DNA of 19,813 nt. It comes from an uncultured Eubacteriales bacterium (GTDB lineage Bacteria; Bacillota; Clostridia; Oscillospirales; CAG-272). This document shows, piece by piece, positions 1 to 6,429 of this stretch; positions within the stretch are counted from its first letter, which is position 1; each line of letters starts with the position of its first letter. The notes under the pieces are model-generated. The model saw only the letters and a list, made by a program, of their open reading frames with translations. It had not been told where the DNA came from and searched no databases. The stretch is from positions 1 through 19,813 of the forward strand of contig CAKSLU010000028.1 of NCBI GenBank assembly GCA_934474225.1. The letters run 5' to 3'. The position numbers and the translations under genes were made by a program.

Positions 1-30
1 TCCAAAGCGATGCTTGAATTTGACTCAAAA

Positions 31-65
31 CTGTATACAATCCTCTTGCACACCTGTATACAATC
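31..65. repeat. Paired CTGTATACAATC direct repeat
   Basis: The 12-mer CTGTATACAATC occurs at 31-42 and again at 54-65, start to start 23 bp, each with the palindromic core GTATAC. It lies about 85 bp before the lipoprotein start and directly before a TTGACA hexamer at 72-77. A pair of palindrome-cored sites ahead of a -35-like box suggests a regulator operator; GntR-type regulators are known to use TGTATACA-like cores. The regulator and the function are inference. The window begins 30 bp upstream, so more copies could lie outside. Confidence 0.4.
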
Positions 66-149
66 TTGCTCTTGACACCAGACGCCGGTCCCTACAGAAT
101 CGCGGACCCCCCACCAACGCGGGACTCCCGCCGAACCTATATAACTATA

Positions 150-647
150 ATGAAGAAACTTTGTTTTTACACGCTCCTGCTCACTTCGCTTGCCCTCTTT
201 TGCCTCTTTTCCTGCGCGCGCGCGACGCGGCTCTACGATGTGGTGCTGGCGGCGACCGCCGCGGATGAATCCCTGCCCGCGGGCAGCCTCCTCTGCTACG
301 GGCGCGGGTACGATGCGCCGGTGGACGCGGATTTTCTCGACGACTATCTCGGGCTTGCGGGCTACCCCGCGTTTCTCGACAAAATCGAGGACTTCGCGCT
401 CTATTCTTCCCTCTCCGGCGACTTCTGTGAGCTTTGCGTGATGCGGCTCTACCGTGCGGCGGACGCGCAGGATGGCGCGCTCTTCTTTGAACGGCGCGCT
501 GCTGCGGCAAAGCGCGCGCTGAACACCGCGGGGTTGTCCGGCTATGCCGCAAACGCCGCTGTTGTCACGCGCGGCAATGTCGTGATTCTTTCCATGATGC
601 CGGACAACGCCGAAATGCTCCGCCGCGTGCAGAAATCGCTCGGGTAA
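150..647 (+). CDS. Small secreted lipoprotein, DUF4358-like
   Basis: This 165-residue protein starts with MKK and a hydrophobic stretch (residues 5-20), then Leu-Phe-Ser-Cys at 19-22, a plausible lipobox, so it is probably lipid-anchored outside the membrane. Phe two before the Cys is slightly atypical. The rest resembles DUF4358 of Clostridia: an acidic/aliphatic first half, a central FALYSS-like strand near 82-87, a basic Ala-rich helix (about 113-128), then a strand with VVTRGNVVILSMM (138-150). No catalytic residues are evident and the function is unknown. I chose the ATG at 150 because it gives a clean signal peptide; the in-frame ATG at 66 would add 28 residues with no signal character. 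No Shine-Dalgarno sequence precedes the ATG at 150. Instead an AT-rich CTATATAACTATA tract abuts it, so translation initiation is odd here. The gene reads away from its right neighbour's operon. Confidence 0.7.
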   Translation: MKKLCFYTLLLTSLALFCLFSCARATRLYDVVLAATAADESLPAGSLLCYGRGYDAPVDADFLDDYLGLAGYPAFLDKIEDFALYSSLSGDFCELCVMRLYRAADAQDGALFFERRAAAAKRALNTAGLSGYAANAAVVTRGNVVILSMMPDNAEMLRRVQKSLG

Positions 648-866
648 TGCGCGGAATAGCCAAAACACGCACACATCGTAGGGCGGAGGTTCGCTTCCGC
701 TACAATCGTGCACAGGGGAGCCGAAATCCCGCACCAACCCTGTAGGGACCGGCGTCCTCGACGGTCCCTACAAAATTATGGAGTCGTGTGCACACTGTCA
801 TGCGTGGTCTCGCTTCCGCCGCGTCTAAGCCTCCCCCAAGAGGGAAGCCTAAGATACCACCACACA
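648..866. repeat. Short gap with remnants of palindromic repeat families
   Basis: No gene is visible. The gap holds an imperfect palindrome at 677-705 (GTAGGGCGGAGG facing CTTCCGCTAC), a fragment at about 707-722 matching the right end of the five-hairpin repeat (GTGCACAGGGGAGCC), a clean hairpin at 741-772 with an 11-bp perfect stem (TGTAGGGACCG with CGGTCCCTACA), and a decayed GCCTCCC...GGGAAGCC hairpin around 829-849. The same 'TGTAGGG' palindrome family recurs elsewhere in the window. Confidence 0.7.
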
Positions 867-905
867 AAAAAGGAAGACAAAGCAAACCGCTTTGTCTTCC
901 TTTTT
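867..905 (-). terminator. Perfect hairpin terminator, probably bidirectional
   Basis: The arms AAAAAGGAAGACAAAGC (867-883) and its exact complement (889-905) enclose a 5-nt loop. On the minus strand the stem ends in a T run and begins 8 nt after the stop codon of the MORN gene, a textbook intrinsic terminator. The A/T tails on both sides would also stop rightward transcription coming from the lipoprotein gene. Confidence 0.92.
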
Positions 906-913
906 ATATCTCG

Positions 914-2098
914 TTATTCTTCAATGATTCTGCCGTTTTCAAACCGACCGGTGTAGGTCTTGCCGCTCGGCCAGGTGTAGGTTCCCTCGCCGCTGAGCTG
1001 GTTGTCGCGGAACGAGCCGGTGTAGCTTTCGCCGCCCGCAAAGGTGTAGGTGCCCTGCCCGTTGCGCATGTCGTTTTTGAACTGTCCCTCATAGACATCG
1101 CCGCCCGCGTAAATCTGTTTGCCGTACCCTTCGCGGACATCGTTGACATAGTCGCCCGTGTAGACTGCGTCGCCGCTGGTGTAGGTGCCCTTGCCGTTTT
1201 TGCGGCCGGCGGCAAAGCCGCCCACATAGCTGTCGCCGCTCTTGTAGGTCAGCGTGCCCTCGCCGTCCGGCAGACCGTCCTTGAACGCGCCCGTGTAGAC
1301 ATTGCCGTTTGCATAGGTCAGCGTGCCGCTGCCGTTTGCGCGGTCGTCGGCGAAACTGCCCACATAGACATCGCCGTTTTTGAAGGTGTAGGTGCCCATA
1401 CCGGACTTCATCAGTCCCGCCATGTCGCCCTCGTAGACATCACCGTTGGAATAGGTAATTTTATTGCCGCCGGTGATGTGTCCGCGTGCGCCGTCTGCCG
1501 AAAGCCAGCCGTTTTGGATGCCGCTTGCGTTCACGATGCCGAAGAATTTCACCGGACTGCCGTCGGCGCGGGTATCCTTGGTGTAGCGCACGCCGCAAAT
1601 CAGCAGAATGATGAAGACCAGCACGACCGCCGCCGCCGCGAGCAGCACGGCACGCAGCTTCGGCGGCAGTTTGATGCGAATCGGCGGCGCCTGGCGATGC
1701 GGCTTTTTCGGCATCGGTGCGCGCCCGCGCTTTGCCGTGTGGATGTAGCGCGGCAGTTCCTTGGTGTCGCCGGTCGCCTCACCCGGCCGAACCGGCGCAG
1801 ACGGACGCGCCGTGCGCTGCCCCCGGCGGACGCCGCTCGGTACGCCGGTGCGCACGCCGGGGCGTGCAGCAGGTCCCGCGGCGCTGCCGCGGGGCACGGG
1901 TCTGCCCTGCGTCTGCTGGTTTGCAGCCGATGTCGGCTGTTTTGCGTGCGGATTTGCAGTCGGTGTTGGCTGCTGTACCTGCGGGCGGGTTGCGGCGGTC
2001 GGGCGGGTTGCCGCGCCGCGCCGCGCCGTTTCCAGTTCCCGCTGCCGTGCGAGTGCCGCACGCTCCGCCGGGGAAAGCCATGTATTGTTATCAGCCAT
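914..2098 (-). CDS. Membrane-anchored MORN-repeat protein
   Basis: This 394-residue protein has three parts. Residues 1-148 are polar, rich in Arg, Pro, Ala, Gln and Thr, strongly basic and low in complexity, so likely cytoplasmic by the positive-inside rule. Residues about 149-170 form one transmembrane helix. Residues about 214-394 are eight consecutive MORN repeats of about 23 residues with the pattern Y-x-x-G-x-x-Y-x-G-x-F ... G-x-G-T. MORN repeats form elongated beta-hairpin sheets; in bacteria their partners are mostly unknown. The predicted orientation puts the MORN sheet outside the cell. GGAG lies 7 nt before the ATG, supporting this start. The gene follows its upstream neighbour by 28 bp on the same strand, so the two are very likely one transcript ending at the hairpin at 867-905. 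No enzymatic domain is visible. Confidence 0.9.
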   Translation of the reverse strand: MADNNTWLSPAERAALARQRELETARRGAATRPTAATRPQVQQPTPTANPHAKQPTSAANQQTQGRPVPRGSAAGPAARPGVRTGVPSGVRRGQRTARPSAPVRPGEATGDTKELPRYIHTAKRGRAPMPKKPHRQAPPIRIKLPPKLRAVLLAAAAVVLVFIILLICGVRYTKDTRADGSPVKFFGIVNASGIQNGWLSADGARGHITGGNKITYSNGDVYEGDMAGLMKSGMGTYTFKNGDVYVGSFADDRANGSGTLTYANGNVYTGAFKDGLPDGEGTLTYKSGDSYVGGFAAGRKNGKGTYTSGDAVYTGDYVNDVREGYGKQIYAGGDVYEGQFKNDMRNGQGTYTFAGGESYTGSFRDNQLSGEGTYTWPSGKTYTGRFENGRIIEE

Positions 2099-2126
2099 AG
2101 TTTACTCCACTTTACAGAAATATCTG

Positions 2127-2666
2127 TTATTTAATCAGCCCGATTGCGTTGTCGGCAAGCCGCACCACATCGGGGGTATAATACAAAAGGAAGAAACAGA
2201 GCGCCGCGCAGGCAATGAGAATGCCGATCAGCGAGGCGATGCCGCCGCGGAGCGGCTTGTAACGCTTGAGCGCGGTCGCCCGCCGCTCTTCGGGGATGTA
2301 GTAATGCGCGCGGGATGGGTCGCCCGGCTCTGTCGGAACGACATATTTCGCCAGCACGGAGTCGCGTCGCAGATGTTTGCGATAGGCGCGGCGGTCGCAC
2401 CCGATTTCGGCAAGCGTCTTTGCCTCGGCAGGCGAAAATGCGCCGTGTGCATAGAGATTGCGCACCGCGCGGCCGAGATAGACGCAGTTGTAGTAGTAGA
2501 TCAGCGCGGCGATGAAGGTGCCCGCGCACAGGCCGACGATGCAGAGCGGCAAAAACCGCACCGCCGCGTCGCTGTTTAAGTAATTGAGGTCGCCGAGGTC
2601 GGGCGAAAAGTATTTTTCGCCGAAGTAGTCCGCAAGCTCGGCGAAGAGGTCACGCAGCGCGGACAT
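2127..2666 (-). CDS. Two-helix membrane protein of unknown function
   Basis: I do not recognise this 179-residue protein. It has an amphipathic acidic/aromatic N-terminus (1-35), a transmembrane helix at about 36-59, a basic, Arg- and Tyr-rich cytoplasmic-type loop of about 80 residues with two helical stretches (about 66-130), and a second transmembrane helix at about 143-163. No catalytic motif stands out. AAGGAGG lies 7 nt before the ATG, an excellent ribosome site. Just upstream on the minus strand is the AT-rich stretch TATATAATAATA, a candidate -10 box; the nearest TTGCAC is 19-21 bp upstream, so the -35 is poor. The gene is probably co-transcribed with the MORN protein 28 bp downstream, and the pair may act together at the membrane. 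That pairing is inferred from operon structure only. Confidence 0.8.
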   Translation of the reverse strand: MSALRDLFAELADYFGEKYFSPDLGDLNYLNSDAAVRFLPLCIVGLCAGTFIAALIYYYNCVYLGRAVRNLYAHGAFSPAEAKTLAEIGCDRRAYRKHLRRDSVLAKYVVPTEPGDPSRAHYYIPEERRATALKRYKPLRGGIASLIGILIACAALCFFLLYYTPDVVRLADNAIGLIK

Positions 2667-2730
2667 ACAAACACCTCCTTATTATTATATAGGGATTTGC
2701 GGGGATTGCTGTGCAAAATTCTCGCAATCC

Positions 2731-2757
2731 TGTAGGGCGGGGGCTTGCTCCCGCCGT
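2731..2757. repeat. TGTAGGG-family palindrome copy
   Basis: TGTAGGGCGGG and CCCGCC face each other across a short GGCTTG-type loop, forming a stem-loop. It belongs to the same family as the palindromes at 741-772, 15524-15546 and 19649-19675 and lies just beside a five-hairpin element. Confidence 0.6.
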
Positions 2758-2776
2758 TTTCGCGCAATCTAATTTT

Positions 2777-2889
2777 GCCTCCCTTGTGTAAAGGGAGGTG
2801 GCGCCGAACGGCGCCGGAGGGATTGTTACAAAGTAGAGAACAACCCCTCAGGCGTGGTTCCACGCCAGCTCCCCTTGCACAGGGGAGCC
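2777..2889 (+). repeat. Five-hairpin palindromic repeat, compact copy
   Basis: This 113-bp element folds as five successive stem-loops: left (CCTCCCTT/AAGGGAGG, 2778-2798), slot A (GGCGCC-GAAC-GGCGCC, 2800-2815), centre (GAGGGATTGTT, 2817-2827, with AACAACCCCTC, 2839-2849, one mismatch), slot B (GGCGTGG-TT-CCACGCC, 2851-2866) and right (GCTCCCCT/AGGGGAGC, 2868-2888). Left and right ends are themselves near-inverted copies, so the whole is a palindrome of palindromes, as in MITEs or REP-type repeats. Related copies lie at 6476, 11122, 15379, 19499 and 19745. It sits between parB and the next gene and contains no gene. Confidence 0.88.
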
Positions 2890-2928
2890 GAATTATGCAC
2901 GCCTTTGGTAGTGTTGCAAAAGCGAGAA

Positions 2929-3813
2929 TTATGACTCGATAATGCCGTCGCCGCAGAGCTTGGTTAAGAGAATCTCCAGATCCTCGTTGTCCTCGTAGGA
3001 GACGGTGATGTGCTTGGACACGCCGCGGTGGCTGATTTTCACCCGTCTGCCGAGGATGCCCATCGCCTTTTTCTCCAGTTCCGCATAGTAGTCGATTTCA
3101 AGCCCGAGTTCGGGAACTTCGCCTGCCGCGTCGGCTTCGTGCGCCGCGCGGTTCTCTTTTTTCACCAAATCCTCGGCGGCGCGCACCGAGAGCCCGCCCG
3201 ACACGATTTTGCCGGCGACCTCCCGCTCACGGGACTTGTCCTTCAGCGACAGCAGCGCGCGCGCATGCCCCGCGGTCAGTTCGCCCGCGTTCAGCATCGC
3301 AATCACATCATCGCCGAGGTCCAGCAGGCGCAGCGCGTTTGTGATGGTGCTTCTGCCCTTGCCGACCTTTGCCGAGACCTCCTCCTGCGTGAGGTTGTAG
3401 CCGTCAATCAGCGCGCGGTAGGCCTGCGCCTCCTCAATCGGGTTGAGATCCTCGCGCTGGATGTTCTCAATCAGCGAAATCTGCGCGGTCTCCAAATCGT
3501 TTTTGTCGAGGACAATGACCGGAACTTCGGTAAGCCCCGCCATCTTGGACGCGCGGTAACGCCGCTCGCCCGCGATGATCTGATAGTGCCCGTCCGCAAT
3601 CTCGCGGACGAGAATCGGCTGCAGCACGCCGTGCGCCGCAATCGAATCCGCCAGTTCGGCAAGCGCCTCGCCCTCAAAGACGCGGCGCGGCTGGTCTGCC
3701 TTCGGCTCGATTTGTCCGATGCGCAGGCGCGTGACGCCGCTCTTCTCCTCGATGGAGTTGTCAAAAAAGATGTTGTCAAAGCCCTTTCCGAGCCCCGCCG
3801 GTTTCTTAGCCAT
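2929..3813 (-). CDS. parB: Chromosome-partitioning protein ParB (Spo0J type)
   Basis: ParB binds parS, loads onto DNA as a CTP-dependent clamp and works with ParA and SMC to segregate origins. This 294-residue protein has the standard layout: a short Lys/Gly-rich N-terminus that includes a GLGKG motif (7-11), typically the ParA-stimulating part, the N-terminal CTP-binding domain with the arginine box GERRYRA at 82-88 and ENIQREDLNPIEEA at 116-129, a helix-turn-helix at about 140-166, and a C-terminal dimerisation region. The length is usual for Spo0J (about 280-300). The ATG at 3813 is chosen because it gives the family MAKK-GLGKG start and follows AGGGGGA; an in-frame ATG at 3873 would run into parA. 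It lies 25 bp after parA, so they form one operon. Two parS-like sites upstream of parA are its expected targets. The paralogue Noc is less likely given the adjacent parS sites. Confidence 0.96.
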   Translation of the reverse strand: MAKKPAGLGKGFDNIFFDNSIEEKSGVTRLRIGQIEPKADQPRRVFEGEALAELADSIAAHGVLQPILVREIADGHYQIIAGERRYRASKMAGLTEVPVIVLDKNDLETAQISLIENIQREDLNPIEEAQAYRALIDGYNLTQEEVSAKVGKGRSTITNALRLLDLGDDVIAMLNAGELTAGHARALLSLKDKSREREVAGKIVSGGLSVRAAEDLVKKENRAAHEADAAGEVPELGLEIDYYAELEKKAMGILGRRVKISHRGVSKHITVSYEDNEDLEILLTKLCGDGIIES

Positions 3814-3838
3814 GGTTCGTTTCCCCCTGCATGTGTTG

Positions 3839-4600
3839 TCAGATGCGTTCGAGCAGTTCTTTTGCAACCTCAAGGTATTCGTTTGCGCCCTTGGAGGATT
3901 TGTCGTGGTAGTAGACCGGCTTGCCGAAGCTGGGCGCTTCGCTCAGCTTGACATTGCGCGAGACCGGCGTCTTGAACAGCTTGTCCGCGTAGTACTTTTT
4001 CAGTTCCGAAATGACCTGCATGGTCAGAATCAGCCTGCCGTTGAACATCGTAATCAGGATGCCGCAGATTTCAAGCTCGGGATTGTACAGCTGCTTGATT
4101 TTGCGAATCGTAATCATCAGCTGCGACAGCCCTTCCAGCGCGTAGTATTCGCACTGCATCGGGATAATCACGGCGTCGGCGGCGGCAAGCGCGTTGACGG
4201 TAATCATGCCGAGCGACGGCGGACAGTCGATGAAGATATAGTCGTAGTTGTCCTTGATGGCCTCCAACTGCTTTTTGAGGCGGTATTCGCGGTTGTCGAG
4301 CTGATAGAGGTCAAACTCCGCGCCCGCCAGCGAGATATTGGACGGAATGACCGAGAGATTCTTAAATTCGGTCTCCACCACCGCCTGCGCGGCGTCAATC
4401 TCGTCGATGAGCAGTTCATAAGAAGTAGACTTCAGATTCTTTTTATTGATGCCGACGCCGCTGGTGGTGTTGCCCTGCGGGTCGAGGTCGATGAGCAGTA
4501 CGGATTTTCCGAGAATGCCGACCGACGCGGCGATGTTGACTGCCGAGGTGGTTTTACCCACGCCGCCCTTCTGGTTGGCAAATGCGATGATTTTTCCCAT
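3839..4600 (-). CDS. parA: Chromosome-partitioning ATPase ParA (Soj)
   Basis: ParA is a deviant-Walker ATPase that dimerises on ATP, coats the nucleoid and interacts with ParB; in Gram-positives it also influences DnaA. The 253-residue product shows the deviant Walker A motif KGGVGKTT (residues 10-17), LLIDLDPQGN just after it, and a Walker B-like FIDCPPSLG, all standard for chromosomal Soj. The length matches the family (about 250-255). The start at 4600 is chosen because MGKIIAFANQKGG is the family N-terminus and GGAGGG lies 4 nt upstream; the in-frame ATG at 4654 overlaps the promoter. Transcription should start from the strong promoter at 4631-4659. The parS-like sites lie 50 and 111 bp beyond the -35 box, so ParB spreading could feed back on this promoter; that regulation is inference. 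Confidence 0.97.
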   Translation of the reverse strand: MGKIIAFANQKGGVGKTTSAVNIAASVGILGKSVLLIDLDPQGNTTSGVGINKKNLKSTSYELLIDEIDAAQAVVETEFKNLSVIPSNISLAGAEFDLYQLDNREYRLKKQLEAIKDNYDYIFIDCPPSLGMITVNALAAADAVIIPMQCEYYALEGLSQLMITIRKIKQLYNPELEICGILITMFNGRLILTMQVISELKKYYADKLFKTPVSRNVKLSEAPSFGKPVYYHDKSSKGANEYLEVAKELLERI

Positions 4601-4630
4601 ATGACCCTCCAAAACTTGAAGACTGTCCCT

Positions 4631-4659
4631 ATTATAACATCCAACCTGCTGCAAGTCAA
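4631..4659 (-). promoter_or_regulatory. parAB promoter, near-consensus with extended -10
   Basis: Read on the minus strand, TTGACT (4659-4654), a 17-bp spacer and TATAAT (4636-4631) match the sigma-A consensus almost perfectly, and TGT directly before the -10 makes it an extended -10. The leader to parA would be about 25 nt and carries GGAGGG. Confidence 0.88.
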
Positions 4660-4708
4660 CCGCAGGCGCATAAAATTAAGATAAAATTCACATTTGTGTC
4701 GGGCAAAA

Positions 4709-4724
4709 TGTTTCACATGAAACA
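4709..4724. promoter_or_regulatory. parS-like site 1
   Basis: TGTTTCACATGAAACA is a 16-bp near-palindrome of the parS class (B. subtilis consensus TGTTCCACGTGGAACA). Flanking AA/TT extend it to 20 bp (4707-4726). Its position next to parAB strongly supports ParB binding. Confidence 0.88.
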
Positions 4725-4769
4725 TTGCACGGCAGCAAAGCGGAACCGCGCCGCCGTTGAACACCCGAA

Positions 4770-4785
4770 TGTTTCATGTGAAACA
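4770..4785. promoter_or_regulatory. parS-like site 2 (inverted copy)
   Basis: TGTTTCATGTGAAACA is the exact reverse complement of site 1, 61 bp away start to start, again flanked by AA/TT. Two independent matches next to parAB make chance unlikely. Confidence 0.88.
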
Positions 4786-4883
4786 TTCCCGCACCCCCTA
4801 CATCTTGTGCCGCGCGGGCAAACCACCACAAGCGGCGCGCAAAGCACGCAAAGCGGCGCGGCGCACACGGCGCGCGCATGCTG

Positions 4884-5368
4884 AACCTGCCTTTGCCGTC
4901 CGTCGGAATCCCCTGTCGCCATCGACGGCAGCGGCGCTTTCCGTCGATGCGGAAATGCGTTCCCGCCGCGCGGCAGTTTCGGCAAAGCCGAAACGCCTGT
5001 CCGCACCTTTGCCGCAAAGCGGCAAACGGGCGTTGCAAATGCGCCGCGAATCCGGCGTTCTGCACGCCGAATCATCTCTATATATAATAATGAAGAAAAC
5101 CGCGCAAAATTTGCCCGGAAACCGCGTGAAAACCTGCCTTTGCCGCCCGCTTTTCCGAGGCGTTTTTCCGCCGTGAAACACGCGCGTGAAACATACGGCA
5201 GGCGGGCAGAATTCCGGGCGGTCGGGACGGGAAAATCCCGCCGTCCTTGTCGAAAACTGCCTGCAAAAACCGCATTTTCCGCGCGGGAAAGCAAAAAATT
5301 TTTTGCCCGCAAAAAAGTGTGTTTTCGCACCGCCTATATATAATAAGATTGAATAAAACCGCGCAAAA
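4884..5368 (+). repeat. Degenerate tandem repeat, two units of about 250 bp
   Basis: The unit starts with AACCTGCCTTTGCCG (4884-4898 and 5131-5145, 247 bp apart) and ends with CTATATATAATAA (5078-5090 and 5334-5346, 256 bp apart) followed within 5-8 nt by AAAACCGCGCAAAA (5096-5109 and 5355-5368). The interior has diverged, but order and spacing are kept. The AT-rich ends stand out from GC-rich surroundings. A related CTATATAACTATAATGAAGAAA tract abuts the lipoprotein start at 150. What it does is unknown. Confidence 0.6.
5173..5193 (+). repeat. Two direct parS half-sites
   Basis: GTGAAACA occurs at 5173-5180 and 5186-5193, both in the same orientation and equal to the right half of the parS-like sites. 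Lacking the inverted partner, they are not full parS sites but may be decayed ones. Confidence 0.4.
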
Positions 5369-5426
5369 CGGGGCAAGAATGAACTGACCTCCGGACGGTC
5401 TTCGGGCACACTTCGCAAAAAAAGTG

Positions 5427-5456
5427 TTGACAAAGTGGGGCAAGTTGTGCTACTAT
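5427..5456 (+). promoter_or_regulatory. Promoter of the SleB-like hydrolase gene
   Basis: TTGACA (5427-5432), an 18-bp spacer and TACTAT (5451-5456), with TGC directly before the -10 as an extended -10, form a clear sigma-A promoter. The leader would be about 100 nt. The sequence TGTGCTAC at the -10 is shared with the next gene's promoter at 6722-6750. Confidence 0.8.
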
Positions 5457-5562
5457 AACAAGCGTTTTCGAGAGAATGGGTGCGAAAGTGTGGGCAAACG
5501 CCCGTTTTCCGAAGTTTGCTTTCAAGCAATGGACCCCCAAAATTTACAAGGAGAATAGCAGA

Positions 5563-6405
5563 ATGAAATTATGCAAAAAGACGGCACTCTGGCTTTGCGT
5601 CACGGTGCTCTCGCTGCTGCTGATGTCATTTACCTGCGCGGCTTCCGAAAATTTCGGTACCCCCATTGACCTTTATATCAACAGCAACCCCGTAGAAGGC
5701 GCACGGCTGGCAGACGGCACGGCGTACATCCCCTATCGCGTAGGTATCCTCGCAGCAGACCCCGAAGCCACCTTTGAGTGGGACGACGCACGCGGCGTCT
5801 CGGTGGCGACCTCGCTTGGCATGACGATTGAAGCCAAGGCAGACGAACACTACATTGAGGCAAACGCAAGAATCCTCTACACCGAGCTTGCGAAGAACCG
5901 CAACGTCGAAGGCACGCTGTATGTGCCGATCCGCGCAATCAGCCGCGCTTACTCGCTGGACTGCGCATGGAACGCCGCCGAAAAGGCGGTCTATCTCACA
6001 GGTACGCCGACCGTCCTCGAACACGGCGACACCTTCTATGACAGCGACATTGTGTACTGGCTGTCCCGCATCATCTCGGCAGAGAGCCGCGGCGAGCCCT
6101 TCCGCGGGCAGATTGCCGTCGGCAATGTCGTGATGAACCGCACTGAGGACGGCTCGTTCCCGGACACGGTCTACGGCGTGATTTTTGACCGCAAATACGG
6201 CACGCAGTTCTCGCCGGTCGCCACCGGTTCGATTTACAATGACCCCACCGACAGCTCGGTGCGCGCCGCCAAGGTCGTGCTTGAGGGCGTCGAAGTGGTG
6301 GACAACGCGCTCTACTTCTGCGCCGGCCGCGTCAACAAGGGCAGCTGGATGGCGAAGAACCGCGAGTATATCGAGACCATCGGCAACCATGTGTTCTATT
6401 ATTGA
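5563..6405 (+). CDS. Secreted SleB-type cell-wall hydrolase with CuAO-N-like domain
   Basis: This 280-residue protein has a signal peptide (1-27, KK then a hydrophobic core ending near Cys-Ala-Ala). Residues about 34-147 resemble the copper-amine-oxidase N-terminal-like domain common on secreted Clostridial proteins: NSNPVEGARLADGTAYIPYR early and LYVPIRAISRAY near 119-130. Residues about 162-280 are a hydrolase_2/SleB-type domain with RIISAESRGEPFRGQIAVGN (169-188), where Glu174 is the likely catalytic residue, then VVMNR and a C-terminal IGNHVFYY. SleB enzymes are cortex-lytic or wall muramidase/transglycosylase types; this one probably cleaves peptidoglycan outside the membrane. A link to spore germination is possible but not shown. 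AAGGAG lies 8 nt before the ATG. The gene has its own promoter and terminator, so it is monocistronic. Confidence 0.9.
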   Translation: MKLCKKTALWLCVTVLSLLLMSFTCAASENFGTPIDLYINSNPVEGARLADGTAYIPYRVGILAADPEATFEWDDARGVSVATSLGMTIEAKADEHYIEANARILYTELAKNRNVEGTLYVPIRAISRAYSLDCAWNAAEKAVYLTGTPTVLEHGDTFYDSDIVYWLSRIISAESRGEPFRGQIAVGNVVMNRTEDGSFPDTVYGVIFDRKYGTQFSPVATGSIYNDPTDSSVRAAKVVLEGVEVVDNALYFCAGRVNKGSWMAKNREYIETIGNHVFYY

Positions 6406-6429
6406 TTTTTGATTTTTGCAGAGAATAAG

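Larger units (their letters stand above)
4685..5426. other. Gene-free parS-bearing region with hairpins
   Basis: I see no credible gene in this stretch; its reading frames have unconvincing composition, no ribosome sites and no recognisable domain. It holds two parS-like sites, a degenerate tandem repeat with AT-rich tracts, and small hairpins such as TTTCGGC-AAA-GCCGAAA near 4977-4993 and TTTGCCGC-AAA-GCGGCAAA near 5016-5034. A-rich tracts also occur around 5292-5316. It separates leftward parAB from the rightward hydrolase gene. An origin is conceivable but no good DnaA boxes are visible. Confidence 0.6.

Noticed and set aside
788..2134. Plus-strand frame opposite the MORN gene
   Set aside because: Shadow of a clear eight-repeat MORN protein; starts inside repeat debris and runs through the terminator hairpin.
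5090..5176. Possible 28-residue peptide starting MKKTAQNL
   Set aside because: No ribosome site, no hydrophobic or other recognisable feature, and the start lies in the AT-rich end of the degenerate repeat.
5173..5193. Third full parS site
   Set aside because: The two GTGAAACA halves are in direct, not inverted, orientation.
4713..5529. Several overlapping frames on both strands in the parS gap
   Set aside because: Arg/Cys/Phe-rich products with no domain, no ribosome sites, and parS sites lying inside; most likely non-coding.
4685..5560. Replication origin (oriC)
   Set aside because: parS and divergent polarity fit, but I found no cluster of TTATCCACA-type boxes and no origin genes. Kept only as a hypothesis.
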